A stretch of DNA of 64,000 bases, taken from positions 29,552-93,551 of the forward strand of contig DIXP01000004.1 in NCBI GenBank assembly GCA_002436065.1, written 5' to 3'. This document shows positions 51,227 to 60,444 of this stretch, piece by piece. This DNA is from Chloroflexi bacterium UBA6077. GTDB lineage: Bacteria; Chloroflexota; UBA6077. The notes below the pieces were generated by a model. That model was not told the origin of the DNA. It was given only the letters and a program-made list of their open reading frames with translations, and did no database searches. Both the position numbers and the translations under genes were made by a program. The stretch's first letter is position 1, and each line of letters starts with the position of its first letter.

Positions 51227-52303
51227 TTACTTCCCCCACACATCCTTGAACACCCGAAGCCAGTTGCCCCCCAGAATGTTCTTAGTCTGCTCGTCCGAGT
51301 AACCTCGTTTCAGTAGGCCTCGGGTGAGGTTGAGCATCTTGGCATGGCTGTCCAAGCCCATAGGGAAGGGATCGTATCGGTCAGTGGGGCCGACCCCAAA
51401 TACCTGCGGGAACTGAGTTCGGCACAAACGGAGATTTGAATCCCTCGTGAGTTCCAGGGTTCTGGCAGTGTAGCTAGACATGTCGGAGCCAAACCCGACA
51501 TGGTCAGCGCCCATCACATTCACCGCGTGGTCGATATGGTTCAGAACATCCTCCACAGTGGCAGGAAGCACCACATGGGTTTCGGGGTCACGCTTGACGA
51601 AGCATGGCTGAGTCGGGATACCCATTACTCCACCGGTATCGGCGATCGCTTTCATCATATCGTCAGGTTTGTTGCGACCATGGGCATGGGCTAGGGTATA
51701 CACGCCCGCATGGGTCGCTACCACCGGGGCCTTGGAGTGCCTGATGGCATCCCAGCAGGTGGCGGAGGCGGAGTGGGAGAGGTCGATCACGATGCCCAAA
51801 CGGTTGCATTCAGCGATGACATCCATGCCAAAGTTGGTTAGACCAGCATCAATGCGCTCGCAGCAACCGGTACCCACGAAGGTCTGCGTATTGTAACTCA
51901 ACCCAAAAACCCGCATACCGAGATCGTAGAAGGTGTGCAGATAGTCGAGCCTATCCTCGATTGGCTTGGAGTTCTGGAAGTGGATGATCATCCCGAACTT
52001 ACCTTGTCGCTTGCACTCCTTCAAATCGGCAACCGTAGTGCACAAGGCTAGCTTGCTCGGGTTGCGGACGATCAGTTGCTTGAATTGATAGACATTGTTG
52101 ATGGCCATGTGGAAGTCGGTCTCGGACGTCGACAGGCTGGCGTTCCCCCCGCACAGCCCGCCATCCAGGAAAGCCTTGATCTCAGCTTTTGTCTCGCGGT
52201 ACATCCCAAGCAACGGAAAGCAGGCGTCGAAGACGTGAGCTTCCTGGTGCACGGATCTGGCGCGCTCCTCCATCTCGGGAGATAGCTCAGATAGGTTCGT
52301 CAC
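51227..52303 (-). CDS. M19-type (membrane/renal dipeptidase-like) peptidase, atypical metal site
   Basis: 358 residues from GTG 52303, which has AAAGGAGAG upstream. M19 landmarks: YDLGMRVFGLSYNTQTFVGT, NRLGIVIDLSHSASATCWDA, PVVATHAGVYTLAH and ADHVGFGSDMS (metal His/His/Asp). The usual N-terminal HxD pair reads VFDACFPLL and the usual Glu position reads IIHFQNSKPI, so part of the binuclear zinc site seems altered. The family cleaves dipeptides, often with D-residues. Probably co-transcribed with the CapA-like gene. Confidence 0.85.
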   Translation of the reverse strand: MTNLSELSPEMEERARSVHQEAHVFDACFPLLGMYRETKAEIKAFLDGGLCGGNASLSTSETDFHMAINNVYQFKQLIVRNPSKLALCTTVADLKECKRQGKFGMIIHFQNSKPIEDRLDYLHTFYDLGMRVFGLSYNTQTFVGTGCCERIDAGLTNFGMDVIAECNRLGIVIDLSHSASATCWDAIRHSKAPVVATHAGVYTLAHAHGRNKPDDMMKAIADTGGVMGIPTQPCFVKRDPETHVVLPATVEDVLNHIDHAVNVMGADHVGFGSDMSSYTARTLELTRDSNLRLCRTQFPQVFGVGPTDRYDPFPMGLDSHAKMLNLTRGLLKRGYSDEQTKNILGGNWLRVFKDVWGK

Positions 52304-52380
52304 GATTCTCTCTCCTTTCAACAGTTGATGTGACGAAGTGGTTGTGAACCTGTTCGCGAACTCGAATGGTCAGCTGCGAG

Positions 52381-53577
52381 CTATGAATGCAGCGGTCCTG
52401 CAGAGATCTTTCCTGCACGCAACTCCTCCATCGCTGTCTTGAAGATGGCGATGCCGTCGTTGATTTCCTCTGCCGAACGGGCAAAGGTGAACCGCAGATG
52501 TTTCTCCCCCATGCTGCCGAACTCGGTGCCGGGCCTCACACACAGACCTCTCTCATAGAGGTACTTCATCATTTCTATGGCATTCAGATCCGCCTCGTAG
52601 CGAACCCAAGCGTAGAAGGCTGCGTCTAGGCTAAAGGCATGTACTCCCGGTATACTCCTCAGCCCTTGCCACATCGCCTCGCGCTGGGCGGAGTACTGTC
52701 CCAGCATCCAGCTTCTCCACTTCCTGTCCTCCTCCTTGTTGGATAAGGCCTCAATACCAGCGCGTTGAGAGATGCTGCTTGGCCTGTCGGCAGTGGATCG
52801 ATTCAGTCTAAAGATGGGCTCGATCAGCCCTTTCTTTGCGACGATCCAGCCGAGCCGCCATCCCGTCATCGCGTAGGTCTTCGAAAAGGAGTTGACTAGC
52901 ACAGTGCGATCAGTCAATGCTGAATGACTGAGGACAGAGACGTGTCTGCCGTTGAAGATGAGCTGGTCGTATACCTCGTCCGACAGGACCACCAGGTCGT
53001 TCTCAACTGCGATCTTCGCGAGCCCATCCAACTCCTCCTTCAACAGCAGTTGTCCCGTTGGATTGGAAGGATAGTTTAGGATGAGCATCCTGGCTCTTGG
53101 AGTAATTGCTTGCTTCACCGCATCGATGTCTACTCGAAAGGAATTGGTGAGAGGAACAAGGATGGGTATAGATCCCACGACGCGTGCCCCGTCGGTGTAC
53201 AGAGAATAGGATGGATCCAGTATGATGACCTCGTCCCCTGGGTCCAGTAGTGCGAGCATCGCAACGGTAATAGCGGTAGTGCCCCCCGCGGTGATGAGCA
53301 CTTCTGGTGCTGAAACCGTCGCTCCGCTGACTCGTGACTGGTAGTCGGCGATCACATCCCTGAGTTCGGGGTCACCTTGAGGAGCAGGGTAGTGGGTGTA
53401 GCCATGCTCCATCGCCCGGGTGGCTGCCCGGATAATGTAGTCTGGTGTGGAGAAGCTTGGATCTCCGACGCTTAGATCAACCATCTTCGAAACGTCGGCC
53501 CTGGGTAGCCTATCAGCAAGCCCTCGCTGAGACGCTGCCAAGCGATGCAAGGCACCGGATACTTTCACAGTTACCAC
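52381..53577 (-). CDS. Class I/II aminotransferase (AspC-like)
   Basis: 398 residues. GYTHYPAPQGDPELRDVIAD, LITAGGTTAITVAM, LNYPSNPTGQLL, LSDEVYDQLIFNG and the PLP lysine K233 in VNSFSKTYAMTGWRLGW are all present, as is the substrate-carboxylate arginine in GEKHLRFTFARS. It resembles aspartate/aromatic aminotransferases. The window's left edge carries a truncated relative. In this island it likely deaminates the imported or released amino acid. Confidence 0.92.
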   Translation of the reverse strand: MVTVKVSGALHRLAASQRGLADRLPRADVSKMVDLSVGDPSFSTPDYIIRAATRAMEHGYTHYPAPQGDPELRDVIADYQSRVSGATVSAPEVLITAGGTTAITVAMLALLDPGDEVIILDPSYSLYTDGARVVGSIPILVPLTNSFRVDIDAVKQAITPRARMLILNYPSNPTGQLLLKEELDGLAKIAVENDLVVLSDEVYDQLIFNGRHVSVLSHSALTDRTVLVNSFSKTYAMTGWRLGWIVAKKGLIEPIFRLNRSTADRPSSISQRAGIEALSNKEEDRKWRSWMLGQYSAQREAMWQGLRSIPGVHAFSLDAAFYAWVRYEADLNAIEMMKYLYERGLCVRPGTEFGSMGEKHLRFTFARSAEEINDGIAIFKTAMEELRAGKISAGPLHS

Positions 53578-53671
53578 TTCTGCTGCATTCCCTTCTACTT
53601 TGATGTATGTTGGATACGCATGACCTCCAGGTCAGACGGGACAGAAGGCTCATGCATCTCCTTTGGTGGTC

Positions 53672-55135
53672 TTATTCCAAGCTGGCTCTGCTCCAGAACC
53701 GTCGCGCGAAGAACAGTGCGAGTGCTCCCATCGCGATGAATACCCAGAAGAGGGGGCGTTCGAGAAGGAGTCCAGGCGAGATAGACATCACCTGACGAGC
53801 GGACCTCTCTATCATGGGGCCGAGCACATAAGCCAACACCATGGGAGCCAATGGCCAGCCTCTTCTTATAAGCAGCCATCCAAGGGCGCCGAAAATCACG
53901 CAAACCCAGACGTCGAACATGCTGGAGCGAGTGGTGTAGGCTCCGACCAGGCAGATGACCAAGACGGTTGGCGCGAGGATCGGCCGAGGTATTGTGACGA
54001 GTCGTGCCCAGAGCCCGACTAGGGGCAGGTTCAGCACGACTAGTATGATGTTTGCGACGAAGAAGCTTCCGATGACGGTCCAGGTGAACTCGGCCTGCTG
54101 GGTGAAGAGAAGAGGGCCAGGGACCAGGCCAATTATCGTTAGAGCGGCAAGGATAAGCGCCATTGTTGGTCCCGTGGGAATACCAAGGGAGAGAAGCGGG
54201 AGCAGGTTCGCCATGGCTGCGGCGTTATTTGCCGCCTCTGGCGCCGCCACGCCCTCGATTGCGCCCTTGCCGAACTTCTCCGGATGCTTGGAGGTCTGTT
54301 TCTCGACGGAGTAGGCGAGAAAAGATGTGACCGATGGCAACATGCCTGGAAGTAGCCCCAGAGGGAAAGCCAGGATGGTAGCACGGACGCCAGCCATCAG
54401 GCCGGCTCGCAGCTCCTGTCTGTTTGGCATTAGCTTACCGAGCACGTACTTGGTGGCTGAATTCATCTCCTCTTCGTACAGTCGTAGCATCTCGGATATA
54501 CCGAAGAGCCCTATCATGACGGGAACGATGTCGAAACCCTGGATCAACGCTCTATTGCCGAAGGTGAGCCTCGTGGCATTGGTAGCGCTATCCAGGCCCA
54601 CCAACACCATCAGCATACCGACTAACGCTACGATAGCCCCTCGCACGAGGGATTTACCCGAAAGACCGGCTATGGCTGTGAGACTAAACAACCCCAGCCC
54701 AAGGTACTCGGTGGGACCGAACGACAGCGCCCAGTGGGCAACGGCCGGACCTGTGATCGATATGATGATGGTGCCCACGATGCCTGCCAGGAAGGATGTG
54801 ATGGCAGCGATAGCCAGGGCGGGGCCCGGCCTGCCTTGCTTGGTCATCTCGTAACCATCCATCGCCGTCACAACGGAGCTAACCTCGCCGGGCACGTTCA
54901 TAAGGATAGCGGTGGTGGATCCGCCGTATGTAGAACCATAGTAGATTGCAGCGAGACAGACGATCATCCCGGTAGGGGACAGGACAGTGGTGAAAGGGAA
55001 CAATATCGCTACGGCAGAAACGGGCCCCAAGCCTGGCAGCACCCCCACCATCGTACCGAGCAACGAACCGACGAAAGCGTAGAACAGATATTCAGGTTGT
55101 ATGGCAGACTGGATACCCCACCACAACATGTCCAT
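53672..55135 (-). CDS. tctA: Tripartite tricarboxylate transporter, large membrane subunit
   Basis: 487 residues with about 12 helices. Family signatures: FVGSLLGTMVGVLPGLGPVS near the N-terminus, IYYGSTYGGSTTAILMNVPG, and the mirrored FPLGLLPGMLPSVTSFLAYS then EAANNAAAMANLLPLLSLGI. It is the ion-coupled permease of the TTT system. 30 nt downstream of tctB. Confidence 0.93.
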   Translation of the reverse strand: MDMLWWGIQSAIQPEYLFYAFVGSLLGTMVGVLPGLGPVSAVAILFPFTTVLSPTGMIVCLAAIYYGSTYGGSTTAILMNVPGEVSSVVTAMDGYEMTKQGRPGPALAIAAITSFLAGIVGTIIISITGPAVAHWALSFGPTEYLGLGLFSLTAIAGLSGKSLVRGAIVALVGMLMVLVGLDSATNATRLTFGNRALIQGFDIVPVMIGLFGISEMLRLYEEEMNSATKYVLGKLMPNRQELRAGLMAGVRATILAFPLGLLPGMLPSVTSFLAYSVEKQTSKHPEKFGKGAIEGVAAPEAANNAAAMANLLPLLSLGIPTGPTMALILAALTIIGLVPGPLLFTQQAEFTWTVIGSFFVANIILVVLNLPLVGLWARLVTIPRPILAPTVLVICLVGAYTTRSSMFDVWVCVIFGALGWLLIRRGWPLAPMVLAYVLGPMIERSARQVMSISPGLLLERPLFWVFIAMGALALFFARRFWSRASLE

Positions 55136-55165
55136 GTAGTGTTTGCCTCTGTTTCAGAATAGCCA

Positions 55166-55624
55166 TTAGGGCCAGGGGATCACTCCCTGTGGCATCGTGA
55201 GTTGGGCCAGTACCCAAACATATGTGGTGCCTACGGCAAACAGACAAGAGTATGCAATGATCGATGTCCATCGATAAGAGCTGAAAAACCGGATGTAGGC
55301 CACCAGCACAAACGCTGTGCTCAGCATGTACCCCAGCAAAGGCATAATGAGCAGGTAGGCCGCGAGGATTGTGAGGGCGGTGAACACCCTAAGGAGACCG
55401 CCCGAGAGCCTTTGATCCGGCGCAATGCTTGGCATCCGCGTCCGTTCGCGCGTCACATAGGTGACGGATGCGATCACCAGTAAGGCTCCCAGCATGGCCT
55501 CATAGCCGCCGGACAGCTCGGCCAACTTATACTTGCTGGTCTGGCCGGCGATGCCGACCCCATCCCAGATAGCGATGATACCTAATACGATAAGAGTGCC
55601 TGATTCCATCCACGTTGCGCGCAT
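55166..55624 (-). CDS. tctB: Tripartite tricarboxylate transporter, small membrane subunit
   Basis: 152 residues from ATG 55624 (ATG 55609 possible); the frame extends further up through a hairpin and is not used. Four helices (GTLIVLGIIAIWDGVGIAG, YEAMLGALLVIASVTYV, TALTILAAYLLIMPLLGYML, IIAYSCLFAVGTTYVWVLA), as in TctB. It partners TctA. Confidence 0.88.
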   Translation of the reverse strand: MRATWMESGTLIVLGIIAIWDGVGIAGQTSKYKLAELSGGYEAMLGALLVIASVTYVTRERTRMPSIAPDQRLSGGLLRVFTALTILAAYLLIMPLLGYMLSTAFVLVAYIRFFSSYRWTSIIAYSCLFAVGTTYVWVLAQLTMPQGVIPWP

Positions 55625-55746
55625 CTTCTCACCCGCTGGCTTAGTGGCGCTGCCTGCGATATGGACAATGAAGCAGCGGACGCTTACAGGTTTCTCGCGA
55701 AGACAGGCGAATGTCTGGATACCTTGAACCTTGATCGTCACAACCC

Positions 55747-55782
55747 AGGTCGTGCTATCTGGAGGGCCAGATAGCACGACCT
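55747..55782. promoter_or_regulatory. 16-bp hairpin between tctC and tctB
   Basis: AGGTCGTGCTATCTGG at 55747-55762 pairs perfectly with CCAGATAGCACGACCT at 55767-55782 around a 4-nt loop. It starts 15 nt after the tctC stop on the minus strand. No T run follows, so it may stabilise the tctC message or reduce read-through into tctBA. Confidence 0.6.
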
Positions 55783-55796
55783 AGCCACTCTTTCAG

Positions 55797-56792
55797 TTAA
55801 GAGACATTCAGGCTAGCTGCAAGCTTCTTGAAATTCTCCACTTCCCCGAGGAAGAAGTCCCGTGTATCCTTAGGCGACGCATAAAGAGGGTACGAGCCGG
55901 TCTTCTCCATCTCTTCTTTGAAGGCAGCATCCTGCGTGATTTTCTTGGCGGCGGCATCCCACTTGTCCAATATCTCCTTTGGCAGGTCCTTCGGGCCGGA
56001 TATTGAGAAGCGTGTCGTCAGATCAATGTTAGGGAATCCCGCTTCCGATGCCGAGGGCACGTTGGGGAGAACAGCTACTCGCTTGTCACCAGTGACTGCC
56101 AGCACTTTCAGGTCGCCAGATTGAGAGAGGGGCAGCACTGCTCCAGGTGACGAGCCGCCTAACATCACGTGACCTCCAGCCACGGCAGTGAGGCCGGGTC
56201 CCATCCCGGAAAACTCCACCGACTTGGTTTTGGAAATGTCCGCGCCGCTTGCCTGGAGGAACTGCATTATGGTGAAATCCATGATCGCGACGCCCCCACC
56301 ACCGAGTACCCAGGTGAAGGACTCTGGGTTCTTTTTCGCTGCTTCAGCGACATCCTTCAGAGAGTTCCATGGTGATTTCCCATTCACAGCGAGGGTGTTA
56401 GGTCCGGAAACCAGGGAAGGTCCGAACGTACGATCTTCTATCTTGTAAGGCAGATCCTTGAGAGTGGCGGCCTGGATTGAGCTGCTACCCTGTGCGTCGA
56501 AGAGCATTGTGTAGCCGTCGGCAGGCGCTTCCAGGACTGCTAGCACTCCTGGGATCCCGTTGCCCCCGGTCTTGTTGCTCACGTTCACCGGTACGCCTAA
56601 TTCCTTGGACAGATGCTTGGCGGCGACGCGGGCGATGACGTCCGTTCCGCCGCCGGCGGCCCAAGGTACGACGAGTTCTATCGCCTTCGATGGATAGGTT
56701 GCCTGGTTGCCACAGCCAAGGCTCTGGGATGCCAGAAGGGTGAGAACCAGAGCAGTTACGGCGAACCGCAGGACGCATTTCAGTCGATCCAT
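55797..56792 (-). CDS. tctC: Tripartite tricarboxylate transporter, substrate-binding lipoprotein
   Basis: 331 residues, ATG 56792 behind GGGAGGATTGAC. Lipoprotein signal with lipobox ending SLGC at C27. Bug-family landmarks: YPSKAIELVVPWAAGGGTDV, NVSNKTGGNGIPGVLAVLEA and NVPSASEAGFPNIDLTTRFS. It binds a small carboxylate outside the membrane and hands it to TctAB. The ligand could be an amino acid or dipeptide-like acid given the neighbours (inference). Confidence 0.93.
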   Translation of the reverse strand: MDRLKCVLRFAVTALVLTLLASQSLGCGNQATYPSKAIELVVPWAAGGGTDVIARVAAKHLSKELGVPVNVSNKTGGNGIPGVLAVLEAPADGYTMLFDAQGSSSIQAATLKDLPYKIEDRTFGPSLVSGPNTLAVNGKSPWNSLKDVAEAAKKNPESFTWVLGGGGVAIMDFTIMQFLQASGADISKTKSVEFSGMGPGLTAVAGGHVMLGGSSPGAVLPLSQSGDLKVLAVTGDKRVAVLPNVPSASEAGFPNIDLTTRFSISGPKDLPKEILDKWDAAAKKITQDAAFKEEMEKTGSYPLYASPKDTRDFFLGEVENFKKLAASLNVS

Positions 56793-57343
56793 GTCAATCC
56801 TCCCTTTTCACTGCTACATTGGAACTTAGGCGATTTCTCGTCTGGCTGATTGCCTGGACACTAATTGGGGAAACGATCATGCAAAGAGGATGCTGCAGGG
56901 CTCTGAACCTCGTTCGACAGTCGCCGGTGCAAGGTTGGCCGTTTTTTTATTCGTTACTTCTCTTCACTTCGACTGCGCAAACCAGCGCCGCCCTCAACTC
57001 GTTCAATCTGCATTCTGGTGTCTGAATCTCCTGGTCGTGGAGATCACAATGCTCCCCTTCTCCAATCGCAGGAGTTTCATAGTCGGTCGTTGTGCTTCTT
57101 CCGGTGATGCCCTCGAATCGTTCATGGCCATATGATTCCACCCATGGAGGTAAGCTGACTAGTGACAGCGGTGATCACTTCTGTGATCAATTTCGCTCAT
57201 CATGTCAACGGCAGCAGGACTGGGAGGGAAAGAGTGACGTTGATCTGAGGGGCTTATGGCTCATCTTTGGTAGATACCCAGGTCAAGGTGGGGATCTCAG
57301 CCTTGGAGGAAGTGGGTAATGTTTACCTTTCTGGGGGCACGCG
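56793..57343. other. Gene-free spacer between tctC and the response regulator
   Basis: About 550 bp of moderate GC content. Apart from the tctC ribosome site at its left edge I see no supported gene, repeat or clear operator. It is the likely place for the tct promoter and for binding of the neighbouring response regulator. Confidence 0.4.
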
Positions 57344-57997
57344 TCATATGAGGCCCGCGCGTATGGCAGTGGCGACGGCCTCGGCTCGGTCCGATACGTT
57401 CAGCTTCACGTAGACGTCCTGGACCCTTCGCCTGACCGTGATCTCGCTGATAGAGAGCCGTGTGGCCAGCTCACGGTAGGTAGCGCCCTCCGCCATTCCC
57501 TCCAGGATTCTCAGTTCATCTCGGGAGAGGCCGGAGATACTCCTGGTACGTTCGCGAGCCATGGTAACGAACTGACCAATTAGGTCGCTCGCTAGCTCAG
57601 GCGCTACCACCCGTTGCCCTTGGTGTACGGTCCGAATGGCTTGTATCAGCTCCACCGGTCCGACTTGCTTCAGGAGGTAACCGTCCGCGCCCGCCTCAAG
57701 ACAGCGAGAGGCAGAGGCCACATCATCGTGGATGGTGAGCATGATCACTCGAGTATCGGGAGCAACACGTTTAATCTGTCGGATAACGTGCACCCCATTC
57801 TGGCCAGGCATACGAATGTCCAACAGAACCACATGAGGCTTGACCCGCACAACCTGCTGCAATGCCATGGCACCGTTTTCCGCTTCTCCAACGATTTCGA
57901 GATCGTGCGCGTTCGAGAGCATTCCCCTGAGGCCGTGTCGAACAATGGGATGGTCATCTACAACCAGTACACGAGTGCGTTCGTCCGCATTACTCAT
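57344..57997 (-). CDS. NarL/LuxR-family response regulator
   Basis: 217 residues from ATG 57997 (AGGAA 7 nt upstream; ATG 58024 overlaps the kinase). Receiver domain with VLVVDDHPIVRHGLRGML, phosphoacceptor D60 in HVVLLDIRMPGQNGVHVI and GADGYLLKQVGPVELIQAIR. The LuxR HTH reads LSRDELRILEGMAEGATYRE then LATRLSISEITVRRRVQDVY. Partner of the kinase immediately upstream; probably controls the tct operon. Confidence 0.93.
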   Translation of the reverse strand: MSNADERTRVLVVDDHPIVRHGLRGMLSNAHDLEIVGEAENGAMALQQVVRVKPHVVLLDIRMPGQNGVHVIRQIKRVAPDTRVIMLTIHDDVASASRCLEAGADGYLLKQVGPVELIQAIRTVHQGQRVVAPELASDLIGQFVTMARERTRSISGLSRDELRILEGMAEGATYRELATRLSISEITVRRRVQDVYVKLNVSDRAEAVATAIRAGLI

Positions 57998-58001
57998 ACT
58001 G

Positions 58002-59240
58002 TCATTCCTGATGAGATTCAGCATTACCAGAGAGGGTGAAACTAATAGTCGTTCCGTAGGCTGGTTTCGATCGAATCAACAGCTTCGTGCCGACCCGTTC
58101 CGCATTTCGCTTCATGCTCTCCAGACCAAAGCACGTTCTTTCCCGCTTGGGGCAGTTGAGGTCAAATCCGGGGCCGTTGTCTCGGACAGTCACTCCCAAA
58201 CGCCTATCATCGAAGCGCAGGGTAACTTCCACTCTGGCTCCGCGGGCGTGCTTGAAGACGTTTGTTAAGGATTCCTGGACTATGCGGTACGCCACAAGCT
58301 CTGCATCTGGAGAGAACCGGACTGGCCGCCCCAACACCAGAACAGTGCAGTCCAGCCCAAAGAGGTGCTCAAAGGTCGCAACATAGTGTTGTATGGCTGC
58401 TAATAACCCCAGGTCCTCCAGTCCCGGTGGGTATAGGTCGAAGATGATTCTCCGCATTTCTTCATCGCAATCGGAGAGAACACGGCAAACCGCCTCCAGT
58501 TGATCCCCGACGCCTGCGGGTAATGCATAGGGCGATGTGCGTATGGTCTCCAATTCGTACCTAGCGCCAACCAGCAGCTGAGATATACCGTCGTGTAGAG
58601 CCAGGGCAATTCTGCGGCGGTTCTCCTCTTGGGCTCTAGCCGCACGCTCGGCGAAGTCGTCTAGAGCTCGGGCCTTCTGCTCAAGCTCTACTCGTGAACG
58701 AGTCAGTGCTTCGAAGAGCTCAACATTCTCGATAGCAACAAGAATCTGGCGAGCGAGCGTTTCGAGGACTACAACGTCATTGGCATCGAATGCATCGGTG
58801 CGAACATCCTGGGCATCAAGCACACCGATAACACAATCCCCACGCTTGATCGGGACCGCTACCTCTGATCGAGTATGTGGGATCTCGTCATTGAAGTAGT
58901 ATCGGCTGTTGTTACGAACATCCCCAACTAGCAGCGGTTCGCCGCTCCAAGCTACCCATCCGATGATCCCCTCTTCGCGTATGCGGAGGTCACGACCCTC
59001 TCGGCGCCCGTGTATGTCTTGACCGGCTCTGCAGCGCGCGATGCCGCTCTCTTCGTCAACAGTATGTATGTTCACATAATAGTAGCCGAAGGTTGTCTGA
59101 ATCAGACGAACGACTTCCTGCAGCAGATCCTCGACGTTGAGAATGGAGCTCAACCGGATCGCAACTTCGTTAATGAGTTGCATCTGCCGGGCGCGCCGTT
59201 CAGCTTCTTGAAGGAGCACTCGCTCGTCTGGATGTACCAT
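58002..59240 (-). CDS. GAF-domain sensor histidine kinase (NarL-type partner)
   Basis: 412 residues, no membrane helix, so a soluble sensor. GAF domain about 25-175 (EGIIGWVAWSGEPLLVGDVR, VAVPIKRGDCVIGVLDAQD). HisKA_3 dimerisation with phospho-His H216 in RRRIALALHDGISQLLVGAR. HATPase domain with AYRIVQESLTNVFKHARGAR and VTVRDNGPGFDLNC. It senses an unknown cytoplasmic signal and phosphorylates the adjacent regulator. Confidence 0.93.
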   Translation of the reverse strand: MVHPDERVLLQEAERRARQMQLINEVAIRLSSILNVEDLLQEVVRLIQTTFGYYYVNIHTVDEESGIARCRAGQDIHGRREGRDLRIREEGIIGWVAWSGEPLLVGDVRNNSRYYFNDEIPHTRSEVAVPIKRGDCVIGVLDAQDVRTDAFDANDVVVLETLARQILVAIENVELFEALTRSRVELEQKARALDDFAERAARAQEENRRRIALALHDGISQLLVGARYELETIRTSPYALPAGVGDQLEAVCRVLSDCDEEMRRIIFDLYPPGLEDLGLLAAIQHYVATFEHLFGLDCTVLVLGRPVRFSPDAELVAYRIVQESLTNVFKHARGARVEVTLRFDDRRLGVTVRDNGPGFDLNCPKRERTCFGLESMKRNAERVGTKLLIRSKPAYGTTISFTLSGNAESHQE

Positions 59241-59349
59241 GGCGGGGATGCTCTTTGTCGTTGAGGGATGGAGATAGTCTACCCATGGTAGAATCCTGCG
59301 TCAATCCTATGCCTTCGGTGAGATCTAGTATGAGGCAACACGCCGCTGG

Positions 59350-59789
59350 TAGCCTCACAGCGTTCCGATGGGCTGGTGATTGGGGCGGACACGGTGGTGG
59401 TGGTTGGGGGGCAGGTGCTGGGCAAGCCTTCGGGGCCGGAGGAGGCCAGGGCCATGCTCAGGTTGCTGAGCGGGCGGGAGCACCAGGTGATCACCGGCAT
59501 CGCGGTGGTGGACGCTGCCAGCGGCCGGTGCCGATCCGATGCCGTGGCCACCGGGGTTCTCTTTGCTCCTCTGGATGAGCGGGTGATCGACCGCTACGTG
59601 GCCACCGGAGAGCCGCTGGACAAGGCGGGTGGCTACGCCATCCAGGGTTTCGGCGCCCTCCTGATCGAGGGGATCGACGGCTGCTACTACAACGTGGTCG
59701 GCTTGCCGCTGCGCCGGTTGGCGGAGTTGCTGTGGGAGTTCGGGTACGACGCGTTTGTCATGGGGAACCCTGGCTGTTCGCCAGCGTAG
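59350..59789 (+). pseudogene. Truncated duplicate of maf (3' two-thirds)
   Basis: 59350-59768 repeats 47945-48363 at a constant offset of 11405; I noticed only two differences (59555 G for A, 59759 C for A). The N-terminal motif with SQSPRR is missing, and the frame ends in unrelated codons (NPGCSPA) at 59789. A frame from 59376 would lack the first 66 residues, including catalytic parts. It forms one side of a long direct repeat around the island. Confidence 0.9.
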
Positions 59790-59910
59790 CGTAGGGAAGG
59801 GGCTCGTCCCCTTCCGCCCACGGGACATGGACGTGCGATGCAGCCCATTTCCCACCGCGTTGCTTACCACCGCCGGGCGGCAGGGGATAAACCCCTGCCC
59901 TACGCTGACG
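59786..59910. repeat. Dispersed repeat family B
   Basis: GTAGGGAAGGGGCTCGTCCC ... GGGATAAACCCCTGCCCTAC, the reverse complement of the element at 26338-26460. It begins 18 bp after the end of the duplicated maf segment. Confidence 0.75.
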
Positions 59911-59928
59911 AATTACGGAACTCCGCGG

Positions 59929-60444
59929 TTAGCCGCTTTCGTAGCCGCGAGTTCTTTCCTCGAGGCTCTCCCGTAGCATCTCACCCTCTTCTTCGTCGGC
60001 CGTCTTGCCCGTGTCGGGGTCCTCCTCAAAGGTGGAGTCCCTGGTGGAGATCACCTCCCCTGTGTAGGGGATGTTCCTTCCTCCGCGACCTCGGGATTCC
60101 ACGTAGCCCCCCGGCGCCGGCCGGAAGCTGACGTCGTGGACGGGGCCGGACTGAGCGCCGGGCTGGTCCGGTTGGGCACCACCGGGCGTCTCGTAGTCGG
60201 GGGCGTTGTCGTCCGGTTCTGGCACCCTGACCGGCCACTCCTCCGGATCCTCAGCGCCACCGACAGAGGTGTATGAGGTTGCCGTGTCCCCGATAGTTCG
60301 GCCTGGATACTCCTCGTCCGGAGGAATCCGGACCTCGTCCCTGGGGGCCTCCTCGGAGAATCCCCCCACCTCACCCGATTTCTCTATCCGCCGGGCCTCT
60401 TCGGACCTGTTCTTTACCTTGCCCTTCTGGTGTCGCTTTGCCAT
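59929..60444 (-). CDS. Acidic, probably disordered hypothetical protein
   Basis: 171 residues from ATG 60444. A basic start (AKRHQKGKVKNRSEEARRIE) is followed by a long Asp/Glu/Pro/Gly-rich low-complexity region (AEDPEEWPVRVPEPDDNAPD) with no hydrophobic core. Not recognised. It is divergent from the YihY gene with a 142-nt gap. Confidence 0.6.
   Translation of the reverse strand: MAKRHQKGKVKNRSEEARRIEKSGEVGGFSEEAPRDEVRIPPDEEYPGRTIGDTATSYTSVGGAEDPEEWPVRVPEPDDNAPDYETPGGAQPDQPGAQSGPVHDVSFRPAPGGYVESRGRGGRNIPYTGEVISTRDSTFEEDPDTGKTADEEEGEMLRESLEERTRGYESG

Noticed and set aside
48364..59349. Integrase-mediated genomic island with tRNA attachment site
   Set aside because: No integrase or tRNA gene was seen; the bordering repeats are maf fragments, so only the direct-repeat structure is claimed.
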